Assembly (NCBI GenBank): GCA_003285105.1
Contig: CP030158.1
Coordinates: forward strand, 4,326,449-4,390,448
DNA: 64,000 bases
Source of the DNA: Roseithermus sacchariphilus
GTDB taxonomy: Bacteria; Bacteroidota; Rhodothermia; Rhodothermales; MEBIC09517
Direction: 5' to 3'
Shown here: positions 17,609 to 28,233 of the stretch, piece after piece
Layout of the letters: each line of letters starts with the position of its first letter
Numbering within the stretch: the first letter of the stretch is position 1
Position numbers and translations under genes: made by a program
Notes under the pieces: model-generated
Told to the model about the DNA's origin: nothing
What the model saw: only the letters and a program-made list of their open reading frames with translations
Databases searched by the model: none

Positions 17609-18811
17609 CTACCTTTGCAAAACCATCATGATATATTCAGATGAATTTTCAACTTTCAATTTACAGATATATACTCCGCTTGATATTCCCGACGCATTCC
17701 ACAATATACTATGTGTCCCAGCAGGATATTCCCCATGCGCAAGCGTAGCAACTTCCCGCCCTATAGAATCATACACCTTGACCATTACATGACTTGATAT
17801 ATGCAAGTCAAATGTTATGAGAGTGGTCAAACCAAATGGATTTGGATGATTTTGCCTCAACTTATATGTATCTGGTAACATTCGTTTTGATCCTATATCG
17901 GTGGAGACATCCTTTTTGCTAATAAGTACCAGGTCTGTCGGATCAGCAAGATCTGTAAAGACATCCTCGACCTCAGTGCCATCAAAGTTAGAGCGTCGAA
18001 TTTTCCCCGCATCACGTTCCGTCCAATATATTTTCTTGTCTTGCAGATCGAGTGCAAGTTTAAACGGCGTTTGCAAATCAGTCAGAACATTCACAATGTC
18101 AGTACCATCAAGGTTGGCACGACGGATCAATCCAGGATATTCTGTCCAATACACCATGCTGGCATCAGGGTCAATCGCTATACCGGGTGTGTATTCCAGA
18201 TCATCTACGACAATATTCCACCTCCACTCCGTATCATCAACAGTAGCGCTCAGAACGGCACCGCTTGTCCAGTATAATTTTTGATGAGTGGAATCGAACA
18301 CAATACTTGAGGGAGGAAAAAGTCCATATAGCAGATTCTCCACCTCAGAACCGTCTAGGTTAGCTCGCCTGAGCATCACCTGACAATCGGAGTCATTGCC
18401 CCAGTATATTTTGTTTTTCTCTATGTCAAGCACAATATCAGTTATAGAACCTATACCACACAATCCCTCGGTTACGGTTTCAACCTCAGTCCCATCCAGG
18501 TTCGCACGCCTGATCTTTCCCTCTGCCGTTGTCCAATATACTTTACTCCCTGCCTCATCTACTGCCAGACCACGAGGCGTATCCGAAACCGCAACAACCT
18601 CTTCTACGACTAAACTCTCTATATCTCCTCGTTTGATTGCCTGATCACTTTCATCGATCCAGTAGACATAACGCACTCCTTTTTCACTACGCTCGAAGCT
18701 TAGGGATAAGCTATCTAGCATAGCTGGTGCCTGGGCATTGGTAGCATGGTTTCCCTTCACCCAAACGAGGACCAGCAAAGCAAGAAGACAGGTAGAAATG
18801 CGGCTTTTCAC
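17609..18811 (-). CDS. Secreted YWTD (LDL-receptor class B) propeller protein with T9SS sorting domain
   Basis: This is a 400-residue exported protein. A signal peptide (LLALLVLVWVKG) is followed by six YWTD-type blades: VRYVYWIDE, SKVYWTTAEGKIRRANLDGTEVE, KIYWGNDSD, KLYWTSG, MVYWTEYPGLIRRANLDGTD and KIYWTERDAGKIRRSNFDGTEVE. The C-terminus is a T9SS type A domain (NHPNPFGLTTLITFDL, VYDSIGREVATL, SSGVYICKL). The start is the GTG at 18811-18809 because a strong AGGAGGT lies 7 bases upstream. Base composition is far more AT-rich than every neighbour and third codon positions are often A or T, which indicates recent acquisition. No enzymatic role is apparent; binding of a surface ligand is the likeliest function. 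Confidence 0.85.
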   Translation of the reverse strand: MKSRISTCLLALLVLVWVKGNHATNAQAPAMLDSLSLSFERSEKGVRYVYWIDESDQAIKRGDIESLVVEEVVAVSDTPRGLAVDEAGSKVYWTTAEGKIRRANLDGTEVETVTEGLCGIGSITDIVLDIEKNKIYWGNDSDCQVMLRRANLDGSEVENLLYGLFPPSSIVFDSTHQKLYWTSGAVLSATVDDTEWRWNIVVDDLEYTPGIAIDPDASMVYWTEYPGLIRRANLDGTDIVNVLTDLQTPFKLALDLQDKKIYWTERDAGKIRRSNFDGTEVEDVFTDLADPTDLVLISKKDVSTDIGSKRMLPDTYKLRQNHPNPFGLTTLITFDLHISSHVMVKVYDSIGREVATLAHGEYPAGTHSILWNASGISSGVYICKLKVENSSEYIMMVLQR

Positions 18812-19307
18812 GAATCTGACCTCCTGCTGGCATTTTCTGTTGAGAAACTGGGATGTACTCTATGGACGAGAGACGTGGCAGGTGGATGCTTCCTGAGTGG
18901 CTGTTTGCCACCCTGCACCTGGCAGTAGCAAATGACCGAGGCTTTCAGTCCTCGATTCAGATGCTATTGCAGGAGCCTTCGCTCGAGGATTTTGTGCTTT
19001 ACTCAGCGTTCTTTTCCACTTGCACCTCCTCCATTTCCTTCGGCGCACATCGCACATCCGATGTAGCTTCCACACCGATCCATACCCACCGACCATAGCT
19101 TTTAGCTGCATCGCACACCCTACGCAATACCTCTTATAAAATCCCCCCCCCTTTTAGCTTAACATAAAGTTAACAAACAAGAACCAGGTGCCTTACAGAT
19201 ACGCTACGATTGGGCGCCTATTGAGGACGCATCATCGATGTAATGTCAGCCCGGCGACACGCATCATGGAAACTCCCCATGCTCCAGGCCACAACCCATC
19301 TCCTACC
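18812..19307. other. AT-rich gene-free spacer
   Basis: This 496-base stretch has no credible gene. It shares the low GC of the YWTD gene and must contain its promoter at the left end. A C9 tract sits at 19143-19151, followed by TTTTAGCTTAACATAAAGTT, an AT-rich promoter-like stretch. The normal GC level returns at about 19250, just before the antiporter start. No inverted terminal repeats were found by eye. Confidence 0.5.
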
Positions 19308-20300
19308 ATGATTCTCGCTGCCGGAGCCGCCCCGCCGTTCTTCGTCGAAGTCGCCGCCCTGCTCGTCGCCGGAGCGCTGATCGCCTACGTCTGCCACCGG
19401 CTCGGGCTGGTGCCCATCGTCGGGTTCCTCATCGCTGGCATCGTCATCGGGCCAAACGCGCCCGGGCTGGTGTCGGACCGGGAGCTGGTAGACGCCGCGG
19501 ACGAAGTGGGCGTGATCCTGCTGCTGTTCACCATCGGCATCGAGTTCAGCCTGGAGAAGCTGGCGAGAATCAAGACACTGATCTTCGGCGGTGGTGGGCT
19601 GCAGGTCGGGCTGGCGACAATGGCGACGATGGGCATCCTGATGGCGGTCGGCGTGTCGTGGCAGGCGGGGCTTTTCACCGGCTTCCTCGTCGCGCTCTCC
19701 TCCACGGCCATCGTGCTGAAGCTGCTGGGCGAGCGGGGCGATACGAACGCGCCGCACGGGCAGGTCGGGCTAGGGCTGCTGATCTTCCAGGACCTCGCCG
19801 TCATCGTGATGGTGCTGCTCGTGCCGATGCTCGCCGGCGCAGGCGGTTCGGCGGCGGACATCGGGATCGCGCTCGGGACGGCCGCCGCGCTGATCGTGCT
19901 GGTGCTCGTCGTGGCCCGCCCGGTGATGCCGAAGGTGCTGGAAGCCGTCGCCCGGACGTGCTCGCCGGAGCTGTTTCTGCTGACGGTCATTGCGATATGC
20001 TTCAGGACGGCCTACCTGACGAGCCTCGCGGGCGTGAACCTGTCGCTGGGCGCGTTCCTGACTGGGCTCGTGGTGAGCGAGAGCCGATTCAGCGAGCAAG
20101 CAATGAGCGAGATCCTGCCGCAGCGAACCGACTGGCTGGCCGCGCTGAAACCGGTGCCGTCCCACCTCCTCGTCCGCCCCGACAGCGCCCTCGATGGCTA
20201 CCGCGTCTCCTTCGACCCGTATCTGACTGTGACCTACCGTGGCGAGGACGAGCGGCGCACCTACGCCCGGTTCGCCTCCGACCTGACCAGCACGCGCTAG
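19308..20300 (+). pseudogene. KefB/CPA2-type cation:proton antiporter, truncated and fused to a foreign tail
   Basis: The first ~272 residues are a typical CPA2 membrane domain: VPIVGFLIAGIVIGP, EVGVILLLFTIGIEFSLEKL, LSSTAIVLKLL, GLLIFQDLAVIVMVLLVP, and LSLGAFLTGLVVSESRFSEQAMSEILP in two pieces. At that point the family continues with two more helices and cytoplasmic TrkA-N/TrkA-C domains (about 600 residues in all). Here it switches to about 57 unrelated soluble residues (RTDWLAALKPVPSHLL to TSTR) and stops. The truncated transporter lacks its last helices and its regulatory domain, so it is unlikely to work. The tail resembles nothing I recognise. The start at 19308 agrees with the stub at 17553. 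Confidence 0.75.
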
Positions 20301-20410
20301 GCAGCCCATCCCGTTACGACTATGTACCGAGGAATGAGGAGGGAGAGTGCACATACGCAGTGGCACCGCCTCGCCCTACCTGCTGATCGCTGACGGCGGA
20401 TCGCTGCCAT

Positions 20411-21574
20411 CTACGCGGCCAGGCTGGCCGTCAGAATCGCGCGCACGTCGTCCGGGCCGATGTCCCGGCGCTCGCCGAGCGGATAGAAGCCACGCTCCTT
20501 CAGGCGCTCGGCGACGGCCTCGACGGTGTCCGGGGTGACGGCCTCGTAGCGGCGCAGGCTCGTCGGCACGTCCAGCTGCTCGAAGAAGGCGGCCGTCCGG
20601 GCGATGGCCTGCTCGACGCGGTCGTCCTCGGGGCCCTCGGTCAGCCCCCAGACGCGCTCGGCGTACTGGAGCAGCTTGGCCCGCTTGCCCTGCCGCTGGT
20701 GCCGCAGCAGGCTGGGCAGGATGACGGCCAGCGTGCGCGCGTGGTCGATGCCGTGCAGGGCCGTCAGCTCGTGGCCGATGCGGTGCGTCGCCCAGTCCTG
20801 CGGCACGCCCAGGCCGATGAGGCCGTTGAGCGCCATCGTGGCACACCACATGAAGGTGGCCCGGGTGTCGTAGTCCTCCGGGTCCTCCAGCGTCTTCGGC
20901 CCCACCTCCAGCAGCGTTAGCAGGATGGCCTCGGCCATGCGGTCCTGCAGCGGCGCGTGGGCCGGGTAGGTCAGGTACTGCTCCAGCACGTGCGTGAAGG
21001 CATCCACGATGCCGTTGGCCACCTGGCGCGGCGGCAACGAGAAGGTCGTCGCCGGGTCGAGCACCGAGAAGCGAGGAAAAACCAGCGGGCTGGAAAACGC
21101 CAGCTTCTCCTGCGTCTGGCGGCGGCTGATGACGGCCACCGGGTTCGCCTCCGACCCCGTCGCCGGCAACGTCAGCACCGCCCCGAGCGGCCGCGCCTCC
21201 CGGACCGGCGCCTTGCGGCGGAGGATGTCCCACGGCTCACCCTCGAACGGGATGGCGGCCGCCACGAACTTCGTCCCGTCCAGCACCGAGCCGCCCCCGA
21301 CGGCCAGCAGGAACGTCACCCCCTGCGCCCGCGCCAGCTCGACGGCGCCCATCAGGGTTTCGTAGGTCGGATTGGCTTCGATGCCGCCGTATTCCAGCAC
21401 CGTGCGGTCGCCCAGCGCCTCCCGAACCTGCTCGTAGACGCCGTTGCGCTTGATGCTGCCGCCGCCGTAGAGCAACAGCGTCGTGCCGTCGCGCGGCACG
21501 GCTTCGTCCAGCTTTGCGATCTGCCCCCGGCCGAAATACAGTTTCGTGGGGTTGTAGTAGGTGAAGTTGTCCAT
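20411..21574 (-). CDS. yqhD: NADPH-dependent iron-containing alcohol dehydrogenase (YqhD/BDH type)
   Basis: This 387-residue cytoplasmic enzyme has the same length as E. coli YqhD and should reduce short aldehydes. It shows the N-terminal NFTYYNPTKLYFGRGQI, the nucleotide motif AVGGGSVLDGTKF, TLPATGSEANP, and the metal site formed by ANGIVDAFTHVLEQYL and HRIGHELTALHGIDHARTLA. The ATG at 21574-21572 was chosen over a longer frame because family similarity begins there and GGAAGG precedes it by about 4 bases. It is divergent from the TIM-barrel gene at 21804. YqhD detoxifies lipid-peroxidation aldehydes in E. coli; the same role here is an inference. Confidence 0.88.
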   Translation of the reverse strand: MDNFTYYNPTKLYFGRGQIAKLDEAVPRDGTTLLLYGGGSIKRNGVYEQVREALGDRTVLEYGGIEANPTYETLMGAVELARAQGVTFLLAVGGGSVLDGTKFVAAAIPFEGEPWDILRRKAPVREARPLGAVLTLPATGSEANPVAVISRRQTQEKLAFSSPLVFPRFSVLDPATTFSLPPRQVANGIVDAFTHVLEQYLTYPAHAPLQDRMAEAILLTLLEVGPKTLEDPEDYDTRATFMWCATMALNGLIGLGVPQDWATHRIGHELTALHGIDHARTLAVILPSLLRHQRQGKRAKLLQYAERVWGLTEGPEDDRVEQAIARTAAFFEQLDVPTSLRRYEAVTPDTVEAVAERLKERGFYPLGERRDIGPDDVRAILTASLAA

Positions 21575-21803
21575 GAACCTTCCGCGAGTGACACGGATGA
21601 CGAATGACACGATGTGCGATGGATCCTCTGCCAGGACGGCCGCCGCGGCCGGCGCGGCCGGCACTCATCCGGGCGGCGGCCCGGTCCTGACGGCCGGGTT
21701 CTACACGAGCAGAACCCCCGAGAAGATCCGGCTGCGTTTCTGGCCCGAAACCGTTACGTTGCATGCACGCCTCCTCTCCCCTTCCACCAACCCTACGACA
21801 CCC

Positions 21804-22670
<867 letters not shown>

Positions 22671-22712
22671 GCCGCACGCTCCACGTTGCCGCCTGCCGTC
22701 CGTGGGCGTCGC

Positions 22713-22748
22713 CGGGGGCCGGGGTGGGGATGCCCGCTCCGGCCCCCG
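22713..22748 (+). terminator. GC hairpin after the TIM-barrel gene
   Basis: A perfect 10-bp stem, CGGGGGCCGG (22713-22722) with CCGGCCCCCG (22739-22748), has a 16-base loop. It lies 43 bases past the stop codon. There is no T-tract, so termination is possible but unproven. Confidence 0.4.
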
Positions 22749-22860
22749 AGCGGCATCAGGCCGCAGGGCACAATGTTTGATTCAACGGCGGATCCGCGCT
22801 CCCTACCCCCTACACAGCCGGTCCGGGGTCAGGTTTTCCTCCCGCTCGGGCCTCTGCCTC

Positions 22861-25800
22861 ATGTCTTTCCCGCTCCCCGACGACGAAGCCGGCCGGCTGG
22901 CTGCCCTCGATCGCTACGACATCCTCGACACCCCGCCGGAGGAGTCCTTCGACCGCATCGTCCGCCTGGCGCGTCGGCTCTTCGACGTGCCGATCGCGCT
23001 GGTGTCTTTCGTCCATACCGAGCGGCAATGGTTCAAGGCCTGCGCCGGGCTGGACGTGCACGAAACCCCCCGCGAGGTCGCCTTCTGCGCCTACACCATC
23101 CTATCGCCCGAGGTGATGGTGGTGGAGGACGCCACCGCAGACCCGCGCTTCGCCGCCAACCCCCTCGTCACCGGCGCGCCCGGCATCCGCTTCTACGCCG
23201 GCGCACCGCTGACCACGAAGGAGGGGCACCGCCTGGGGACCATCTGCCTCATCGACCAACAGCCCCGCCGCTTCGACGCGGCGGACCGCGCCGCGCTGGC
23301 GGACCTGGCCGCCATGGTGATGGACACGCTGGAACTGCGCCGGGAAGCCCGAGAGCGCGCGCTGATCGAGGCCGAACGCAGCCGGCACGCCCGGCTCCTG
23401 GAGACGAGCAACGAGAACCTGCACCGGCTCCACCAGGTGCTGACCCACGCCTCCGGCGGCGTGCAGGAGCAGATGCAGGCCTACCTGCAAGCCGGCTGCC
23501 GGATCTTCGGGATGTCCACCGGCATCGTCAGCCGGGTCGAAGGCGACACGTACACCGTCCTGGCCGTCGAGTCCCCGTTCGAGGCGCTGCAGCCGGGGCT
23601 GGTCTTCCCCCTGGGCGAGACCTACTGCGCCGCGGTCATCCGCGACGGCTGCACGATCGGCTACACCCATGTGGGCGGCATGGAGGAGATGTGTGAGCAT
23701 CCGGTGTATCAGGCGATGAAGCTGGAATCGTACCTGAGCACCCCCCTCATCGTCGACGGCACCCTCTACGGCACGCTGAACTTCACCTCCACCGAGCCGC
23801 GGGCGCAGGAGTTCACCGACCAGGACTTCAACCTGATCGAGCTGATGGCGCAGAGCATCAGCCGGATGATCGCCCTGGAACAGCACGATCACACCCGCCG
23901 GCAGGTCGAGGCCGCCCTGCGCGAGAGCGAGGAGCGCTTCCGCCAGGCCTTCGACTTCGCCGCCATCGGCATGGCCCTCGTCGGGCCGGACGGGCGCTGG
24001 CTCAAGGTGAACCGGGCCGTGTGCGACCTCCTCGGATACACCCAGGACGAACTCCTGCGCATCGACTTCCAGACCATCACACACCCCGACGACCTGGAAG
24101 CCGACCTCGATCTGGTGCGGCAGATGCTGGACGGCACGATCCAGACGTATCAGATGGAGAAGCGCTATTTCCACAAGAACGGCGCGATCGTCTGGGCGCT
24201 GCTCAGCGTCTCGCTCGTGCGGGATCACGACGGCACCCCGCTCTATTTCATCTCTCAGATCCAGGACATCACCGAGCGCAAGCAGGCCGAGGCGGCGCTG
24301 AAGGAGAGCGAACGTCGCTTCCGGGCCATCTTCAACTCCACCTTCCAGTTCATCGGCCTGATGGCCCCCGGAGGCACGATGCTGGAAGCCAACGAGACGC
24401 TGCTGACCTTCACCGGGCTGGCTCCCGAGCAGATCATCGGCAAGCCGCTGCAAAAGATACCCTGGTGGCCGCCCGAGATGCGTGAGCGTATCCGCGAGGC
24501 CGTGGCGCAGGCCGGCCGCGGCACCTTCGTGCGCTTCGACATCGAGGTGCACGGAGCCCACGGCCGGCGCGAAATCATCGACTTTTCCATCAACCCGGTC
24601 AGAGACGAGAACGGCCGGGTCGTGCTGCTCATCCCGGAGGGGCGCGTCATCTCGGAGATCGTCGCCGTACGCAAGCACCTCGAACGCGCCCATCGCTTCA
24701 CCGAAGCGCTGCTGGACAGCCTGGAGGTGGGCATCGTCGCCTGCGACGCCGACGGCACGCTGACGCTCTTCAACGCGGCGGCCCGGCGGTTCCACGGGAT
24801 GGAGGCCTCCCCGCTCCCGCCCGAGCAATGGGCCGAACACTTCGACCTCTACCATGCCGACGGCCGGACGCTGATGGCGAAGGAAGACGTGCCGCTCTTC
24901 CGCGCGCTCCACGGCGGCACGGTGCACAACGCGGAGATGGTCATTGCCCCCGCCAACCTGCCGGCCCGCACGCTGCTGGCCAGCGGGCGCAGCTTCTTCG
25001 ACGGGAACGGCAACAAGCTGGGGGCCGTGGTGGCCATGACGGACATCACCGAACGCAAACAGGCAGAACAGGCCCTCCGGGCCAGCGAGGAACGCCTGGC
25101 CATGGCCGTCGACGCCGCCGACCTCGGCCTGTGGGACCTGGACTTCACGACCGGCCGCCACATCGTCAACGAGCGCTGGGTCCGCATGCTGGGCTACACG
25201 GCCGAGGAGGTCGAACCCACGCTCGAGTTCTTCGAACGCCACGTCCATCCCGACGATCGGGCGCGGGTGCGGGAGGCGCTGGACCGCCACCTTGCCGGCG
25301 AGACGGAGCGGATGCAGACCGAAGTGCGCCTGCGCGCCCGGGACGGATCCTGGCGCTGGATCCTGGACATGGGGAAACTGGTGACCCGCACCCGGGACGG
25401 GCACCCCCTCCGGGCCGTGGGAGTCCACCTCGACATCACCGAGCGCAAGCAGGCCGAGGCCGCGCTGAAACGGCTCAACGCTGCGCTGACGCGCCGCAAC
25501 GCCGACCTGCAGGCGGCCAACGAGGACATCAAGCGGTTTGCCTACATCGTCTCACACGACCTCCGGGCGCCGCTGGTCAACCTGCGCGGGTTCACGGAAG
25601 AGCTGTCCATGGCCGTCGACACCCTGCGGAATGCCTTCGAGGCGGCGGCTACGCTGCTGGAAGCGCCGCAGCGCGAGGCGGTGCGCCTGGCACTCGAAGA
25701 GGACATCCCCGAGGCCATGCAGTTCATCCAGGCCGCCATCGACCGGATGGACCAGGACACCCGGGCCGTGCTCCACCTCTCCCGCATCGGCCGCCGCGAA

Positions 25801-26292
25801 CTCACCTTCGAGCCGGTGGACATGGACGCCCTCACCCGGCGCGTCCTGGCCTCGATGGCCCACCAGATCGAGGCCCAGCACATCACCGTAGAGATCGAGC
25901 CCCTGCCCGTCGTGCAGGCCGATGCCGTGAGCATAGAGCAGGTCATGGGCAACCTGCTCGGCAACGCCATCCGGTACATGATGCCCGGCCGCCCGGGGCA
26001 CATCCGGATCCGGGCCGAACGCACCGAAGAAGGCACGACCTTTGCCATCGAAGACAACGGACGCGGCATTCCCGAGCAGGATCTGGAGCGCGTATTCGAC
26101 CTGTTCCGGCGCGGAAGCAATGCTACGAGCGAGGGAGAAGGCATGGGGCTGGCCTACGCCCGCAAGATCCTCCAACGCCACGGCGGAAGCCTCTGGTGCC
26201 AATCCACGTTACACCAGGGTACCACGTTCTTCTTCTCGCTCCCTGCCCGGCCCGGTCATGAATGGACGCCAACTGATCTTTCTGCTGATTGA
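22861..26292 (+). CDS. Multi-PAS/GAF sensor histidine kinase
   Basis: This 1143-residue soluble kinase has two GAF domains (about 25-160 and 190-340). Four PAS/PAC units follow (about 355-865, each opening SEERFR-like and three closing with ITERKQAEAAL). It ends in HisKA, with H899 in IVSHDLRAPLVNLRGF, and a HATPase (NLLGNAIRYM, EDNGRGIPEQD, GEGMGLAYARKIL). The H-box and the long insert after it resemble the phytochrome Cph1 type, but no bilin-binding PHY region is visible. There are no membrane helices, so it senses a cytoplasmic signal. Its last 35 bases overlap the following response-regulator gene, which implies translational coupling and a cognate pair. Start at 22861 is the Met before PLPDDEAGRLAALDRYDILDTP. 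Confidence 0.88.
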   Translation: MSFPLPDDEAGRLAALDRYDILDTPPEESFDRIVRLARRLFDVPIALVSFVHTERQWFKACAGLDVHETPREVAFCAYTILSPEVMVVEDATADPRFAANPLVTGAPGIRFYAGAPLTTKEGHRLGTICLIDQQPRRFDAADRAALADLAAMVMDTLELRREARERALIEAERSRHARLLETSNENLHRLHQVLTHASGGVQEQMQAYLQAGCRIFGMSTGIVSRVEGDTYTVLAVESPFEALQPGLVFPLGETYCAAVIRDGCTIGYTHVGGMEEMCEHPVYQAMKLESYLSTPLIVDGTLYGTLNFTSTEPRAQEFTDQDFNLIELMAQSISRMIALEQHDHTRRQVEAALRESEERFRQAFDFAAIGMALVGPDGRWLKVNRAVCDLLGYTQDELLRIDFQTITHPDDLEADLDLVRQMLDGTIQTYQMEKRYFHKNGAIVWALLSVSLVRDHDGTPLYFISQIQDITERKQAEAALKESERRFRAIFNSTFQFIGLMAPGGTMLEANETLLTFTGLAPEQIIGKPLQKIPWWPPEMRERIREAVAQAGRGTFVRFDIEVHGAHGRREIIDFSINPVRDENGRVVLLIPEGRVISEIVAVRKHLERAHRFTEALLDSLEVGIVACDADGTLTLFNAAARRFHGMEASPLPPEQWAEHFDLYHADGRTLMAKEDVPLFRALHGGTVHNAEMVIAPANLPARTLLASGRSFFDGNGNKLGAVVAMTDITERKQAEQALRASEERLAMAVDAADLGLWDLDFTTGRHIVNERWVRMLGYTAEEVEPTLEFFERHVHPDDRARVREALDRHLAGETERMQTEVRLRARDGSWRWILDMGKLVTRTRDGHPLRAVGVHLDITERKQAEAALKRLNAALTRRNADLQAANEDIKRFAYIVSHDLRAPLVNLRGFTEELSMAVDTLRNAFEAAATLLEAPQREAVRLALEEDIPEAMQFIQAAIDRMDQDTRAVLHLSRIGRRELTFEPVDMDALTRRVLASMAHQIEAQHITVEIEPLPVVQADAVSIEQVMGNLLGNAIRYMMPGRPGHIRIRAERTEEGTTFAIEDNGRGIPEQDLERVFDLFRRGSNATSEGEGMGLAYARKILQRHGGSLWCQSTLHQGTTFFFSLPARPGHEWTPTDLSAD

Positions 26293-26701
26293 AGACAACC
26301 CCGGCCACGCCCGCCTGATCGAAAAAAACCTGCGGCGCGCCAACGTCGCCAACCCGATCAAGTGGTTCGAAACCGGCCAGGCCGCCCTCGACTACCTCTT
26401 TGCCGACGCGACCGTCCTCCATCCCCCCGAACAGACCTTCCTCGTGCTCCTGGACCTGAACCTGCCGGACATGAGCGGCACCGAGGTCCTGCGCCGCCTC
26501 AAGCAGGAGGAGGAAACCCGGGCCATCCCGATCATCGTCCTGACCACCACCGACGAACCCCGCGAAATAGAGACATGCTACAGGCTGGGCTGCAACATCT
26601 ACATCACCAAGCCGGTGGACTACGGCCGGTTCATGGAGGCCATTCGCCAGCTGGGGCTGTTCCTGTCCGTCATCACCCTGCCGAACGCCCCGACCCCCTG
26701 A
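26258..26701 (+). CDS. Single-domain response regulator, Rcp1-like
   Basis: This 147-residue protein is one receiver domain with no output domain. It shows the acidic pair in LIEDNPGHARLIEKNL, the phosphoacceptor D66 in LLDLNLPDMSGTEVLRRLK, the Thr switch in IIVLTTTDEPRE and the Lys in YITKPVDYGRF. Its closest type is Rcp1, the partner of cyanobacterial phytochrome Cph1. That fits the kinase it overlaps by 35 bases. It probably passes phosphate to another protein; the kinase downstream, with its own receiver, is a candidate. Confidence 0.88.
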   Translation: MNGRQLIFLLIEDNPGHARLIEKNLRRANVANPIKWFETGQAALDYLFADATVLHPPEQTFLVLLDLNLPDMSGTEVLRRLKQEEETRAIPIIVLTTTDEPREIETCYRLGCNIYITKPVDYGRFMEAIRQLGLFLSVITLPNAPTP

Positions 26702-26718
26702 CCTCCATCCAGACCGGC

Positions 26719-28233
26719 ATGCCCGAGCCCCGTCCCACCCGCGTGCTCTGCCTGGAAGACGACCCGGGGCAGGCCCGTCTGATGCAACGGGCGCTGCAAC
26801 GCGCGGGATTCGAGGTGACCACCGCGCCGGACGGCCCGGCCGGCCTGGCCCTGCACGACGCCGACCCCTACGACGTCGTCCTCATCGACCACCAGATGCC
26901 GGGCATGACGGGGGTCGAAGCCCTGCGCCGCGCGCTGCACCATCCCCATCCGCCCGTCGCCATCATGGTCACGGGCAACGACGACGCCGCCGTGGCCGTC
27001 GAAGCCCTCAAGATGGGTGCTCACGATTACCTCATCAAGGACGTTGCCGGCGGCTACCTGCAACTGCTTCCCCTGGTCATCAACGATGCGGTGTTGAAGC
27101 AACGCCTGCAACAGGCCAAAGAGAAAGCCGAGTGGCTGCTGCGCCTGCAGGAAGCCCGCTTCCGCCACCTCATCCAGAACATCTCGGACGTCATCACCGT
27201 GGTCGACGCGGCGGGAACGGTCCAGTTCGTCAGCCCATCGATCACGAAGCTCCTGGGGCATATGCCCGGGGAACTGCTGCAGAGGTCCCTGCCGGATCTC
27301 GTGCATCCCGACGACCGGGAGGCCCTCCGGGCCTGCCTCTGCGGAACCGGGGCCTCCGGCATGATCCGCCTCCGGCTCCGCCGCCAGGACGGATCCTGGG
27401 TGGCCACGGCCGCCTCGTATACGGACCTGTCGGACGAGCCGAGCGTGAACGGCATCGTCGTCGTCCTGCGCGACGACACCGAGCGCACGGCCCACGAGCA
27501 GGGCCTCGTCGAGGCGCAACGGCGAGCCGAGGAGATGAGCCGCCTGAAGTCGACGCTGCTGGCCAACGTCAGCCACGAGATCCGCACGCCGCTGAGCGCC
27601 ATCATCGGCTTTGCCGAGATCCTGGAGCAGCAGCTCGACGGAGAACCCCGCGAGTTCGCCAATACCATCGCGCTGAGCGGGCATCGCTTGCTGCACACCC
27701 TCAACTCCATCCTGGACGCCGCCCGGCTGCAGTCGAACTCCATCCAGGTCACGCCCACCCCCTTCGACCTCGGCTCGCTCGTCGAGGGCGTCCTGAAGAT
27801 GCTCTCGGCCCTGGCCATCGACCGCGGGCTGACGCTGGAGGCCGTGCTGCCCGAGGACCGCTCGCTGAACGTCGTGCTCGACCGCGACTTCGTGGATCGC
27901 ATCCTGACCAACCTGGTCAGTAATGCCCTCAAGTTCACGGACGAGGGGCGCGTCACGGTTCGGCTCGTCCCGGCGGGCGAACAGATCCAGATGATCGTGG
28001 AGGACACCGGCATCGGCATCGAGCCGTCGTTCCTGCCCCATCTGTTCGACGAGTTCCGGCAGTCTACGTCCGAGGCCGCCCGTGGGCGCAAGGGGAGCGG
28101 GCTGGGGCTCTACATCACCCGGGAGCTGGTCGAATTGATGGGCGGATCCATCTCGGTCGAGAGTACCCCGGGTCAGGGCACCACCTTCACCGTCACGCTT
28201 CCGCGTACGCTGCCGGCCGAGCAGGCCGCCTGA
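26719..28233 (+). CDS. Receiver-PAS-histidine kinase
   Basis: This 504-residue cytoplasmic kinase has its receiver at the N-terminus (residues 5-120; D57 in VVLIDHQMPGMTGVEAL and K in YLIKDVAGG). A PAS domain follows (about 150-265, HLIQNISDVITVVDAAG), then HisKA with H286 in NVSHEIRTPLSAIIGFAEIL and HATPase motifs NLVSNALKF, DTGIGIEPSF, GSGLGLYITRELV. It starts 17 bases after the Rcp1-like gene and completes a three-gene cluster. The receiver-first layout suggests it is controlled by phosphotransfer or by direct contact with an upstream kinase. No DNA-binding output lies in the cluster. Confidence 0.87.
   Translation: MPEPRPTRVLCLEDDPGQARLMQRALQRAGFEVTTAPDGPAGLALHDADPYDVVLIDHQMPGMTGVEALRRALHHPHPPVAIMVTGNDDAAVAVEALKMGAHDYLIKDVAGGYLQLLPLVINDAVLKQRLQQAKEKAEWLLRLQEARFRHLIQNISDVITVVDAAGTVQFVSPSITKLLGHMPGELLQRSLPDLVHPDDREALRACLCGTGASGMIRLRLRRQDGSWVATAASYTDLSDEPSVNGIVVVLRDDTERTAHEQGLVEAQRRAEEMSRLKSTLLANVSHEIRTPLSAIIGFAEILEQQLDGEPREFANTIALSGHRLLHTLNSILDAARLQSNSIQVTPTPFDLGSLVEGVLKMLSALAIDRGLTLEAVLPEDRSLNVVLDRDFVDRILTNLVSNALKFTDEGRVTVRLVPAGEQIQMIVEDTGIGIEPSFLPHLFDEFRQSTSEAARGRKGSGLGLYITRELVELMGGSISVESTPGQGTTFTVTLPRTLPAEQAA

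Noticed and set aside
19143-19151. C9 tract as a phase-variation switch for the antiporter
   Set aside because: It lies 157 bases upstream of the start, outside the reading frame, and the antiporter is already truncated.
20340-20362. GAGAGTGCACATACGCAGTG resembles cloning-vector sequence
   Set aside because: The match is short and breaks down on both sides; there is no other vector sequence, so chance is the simplest reading.
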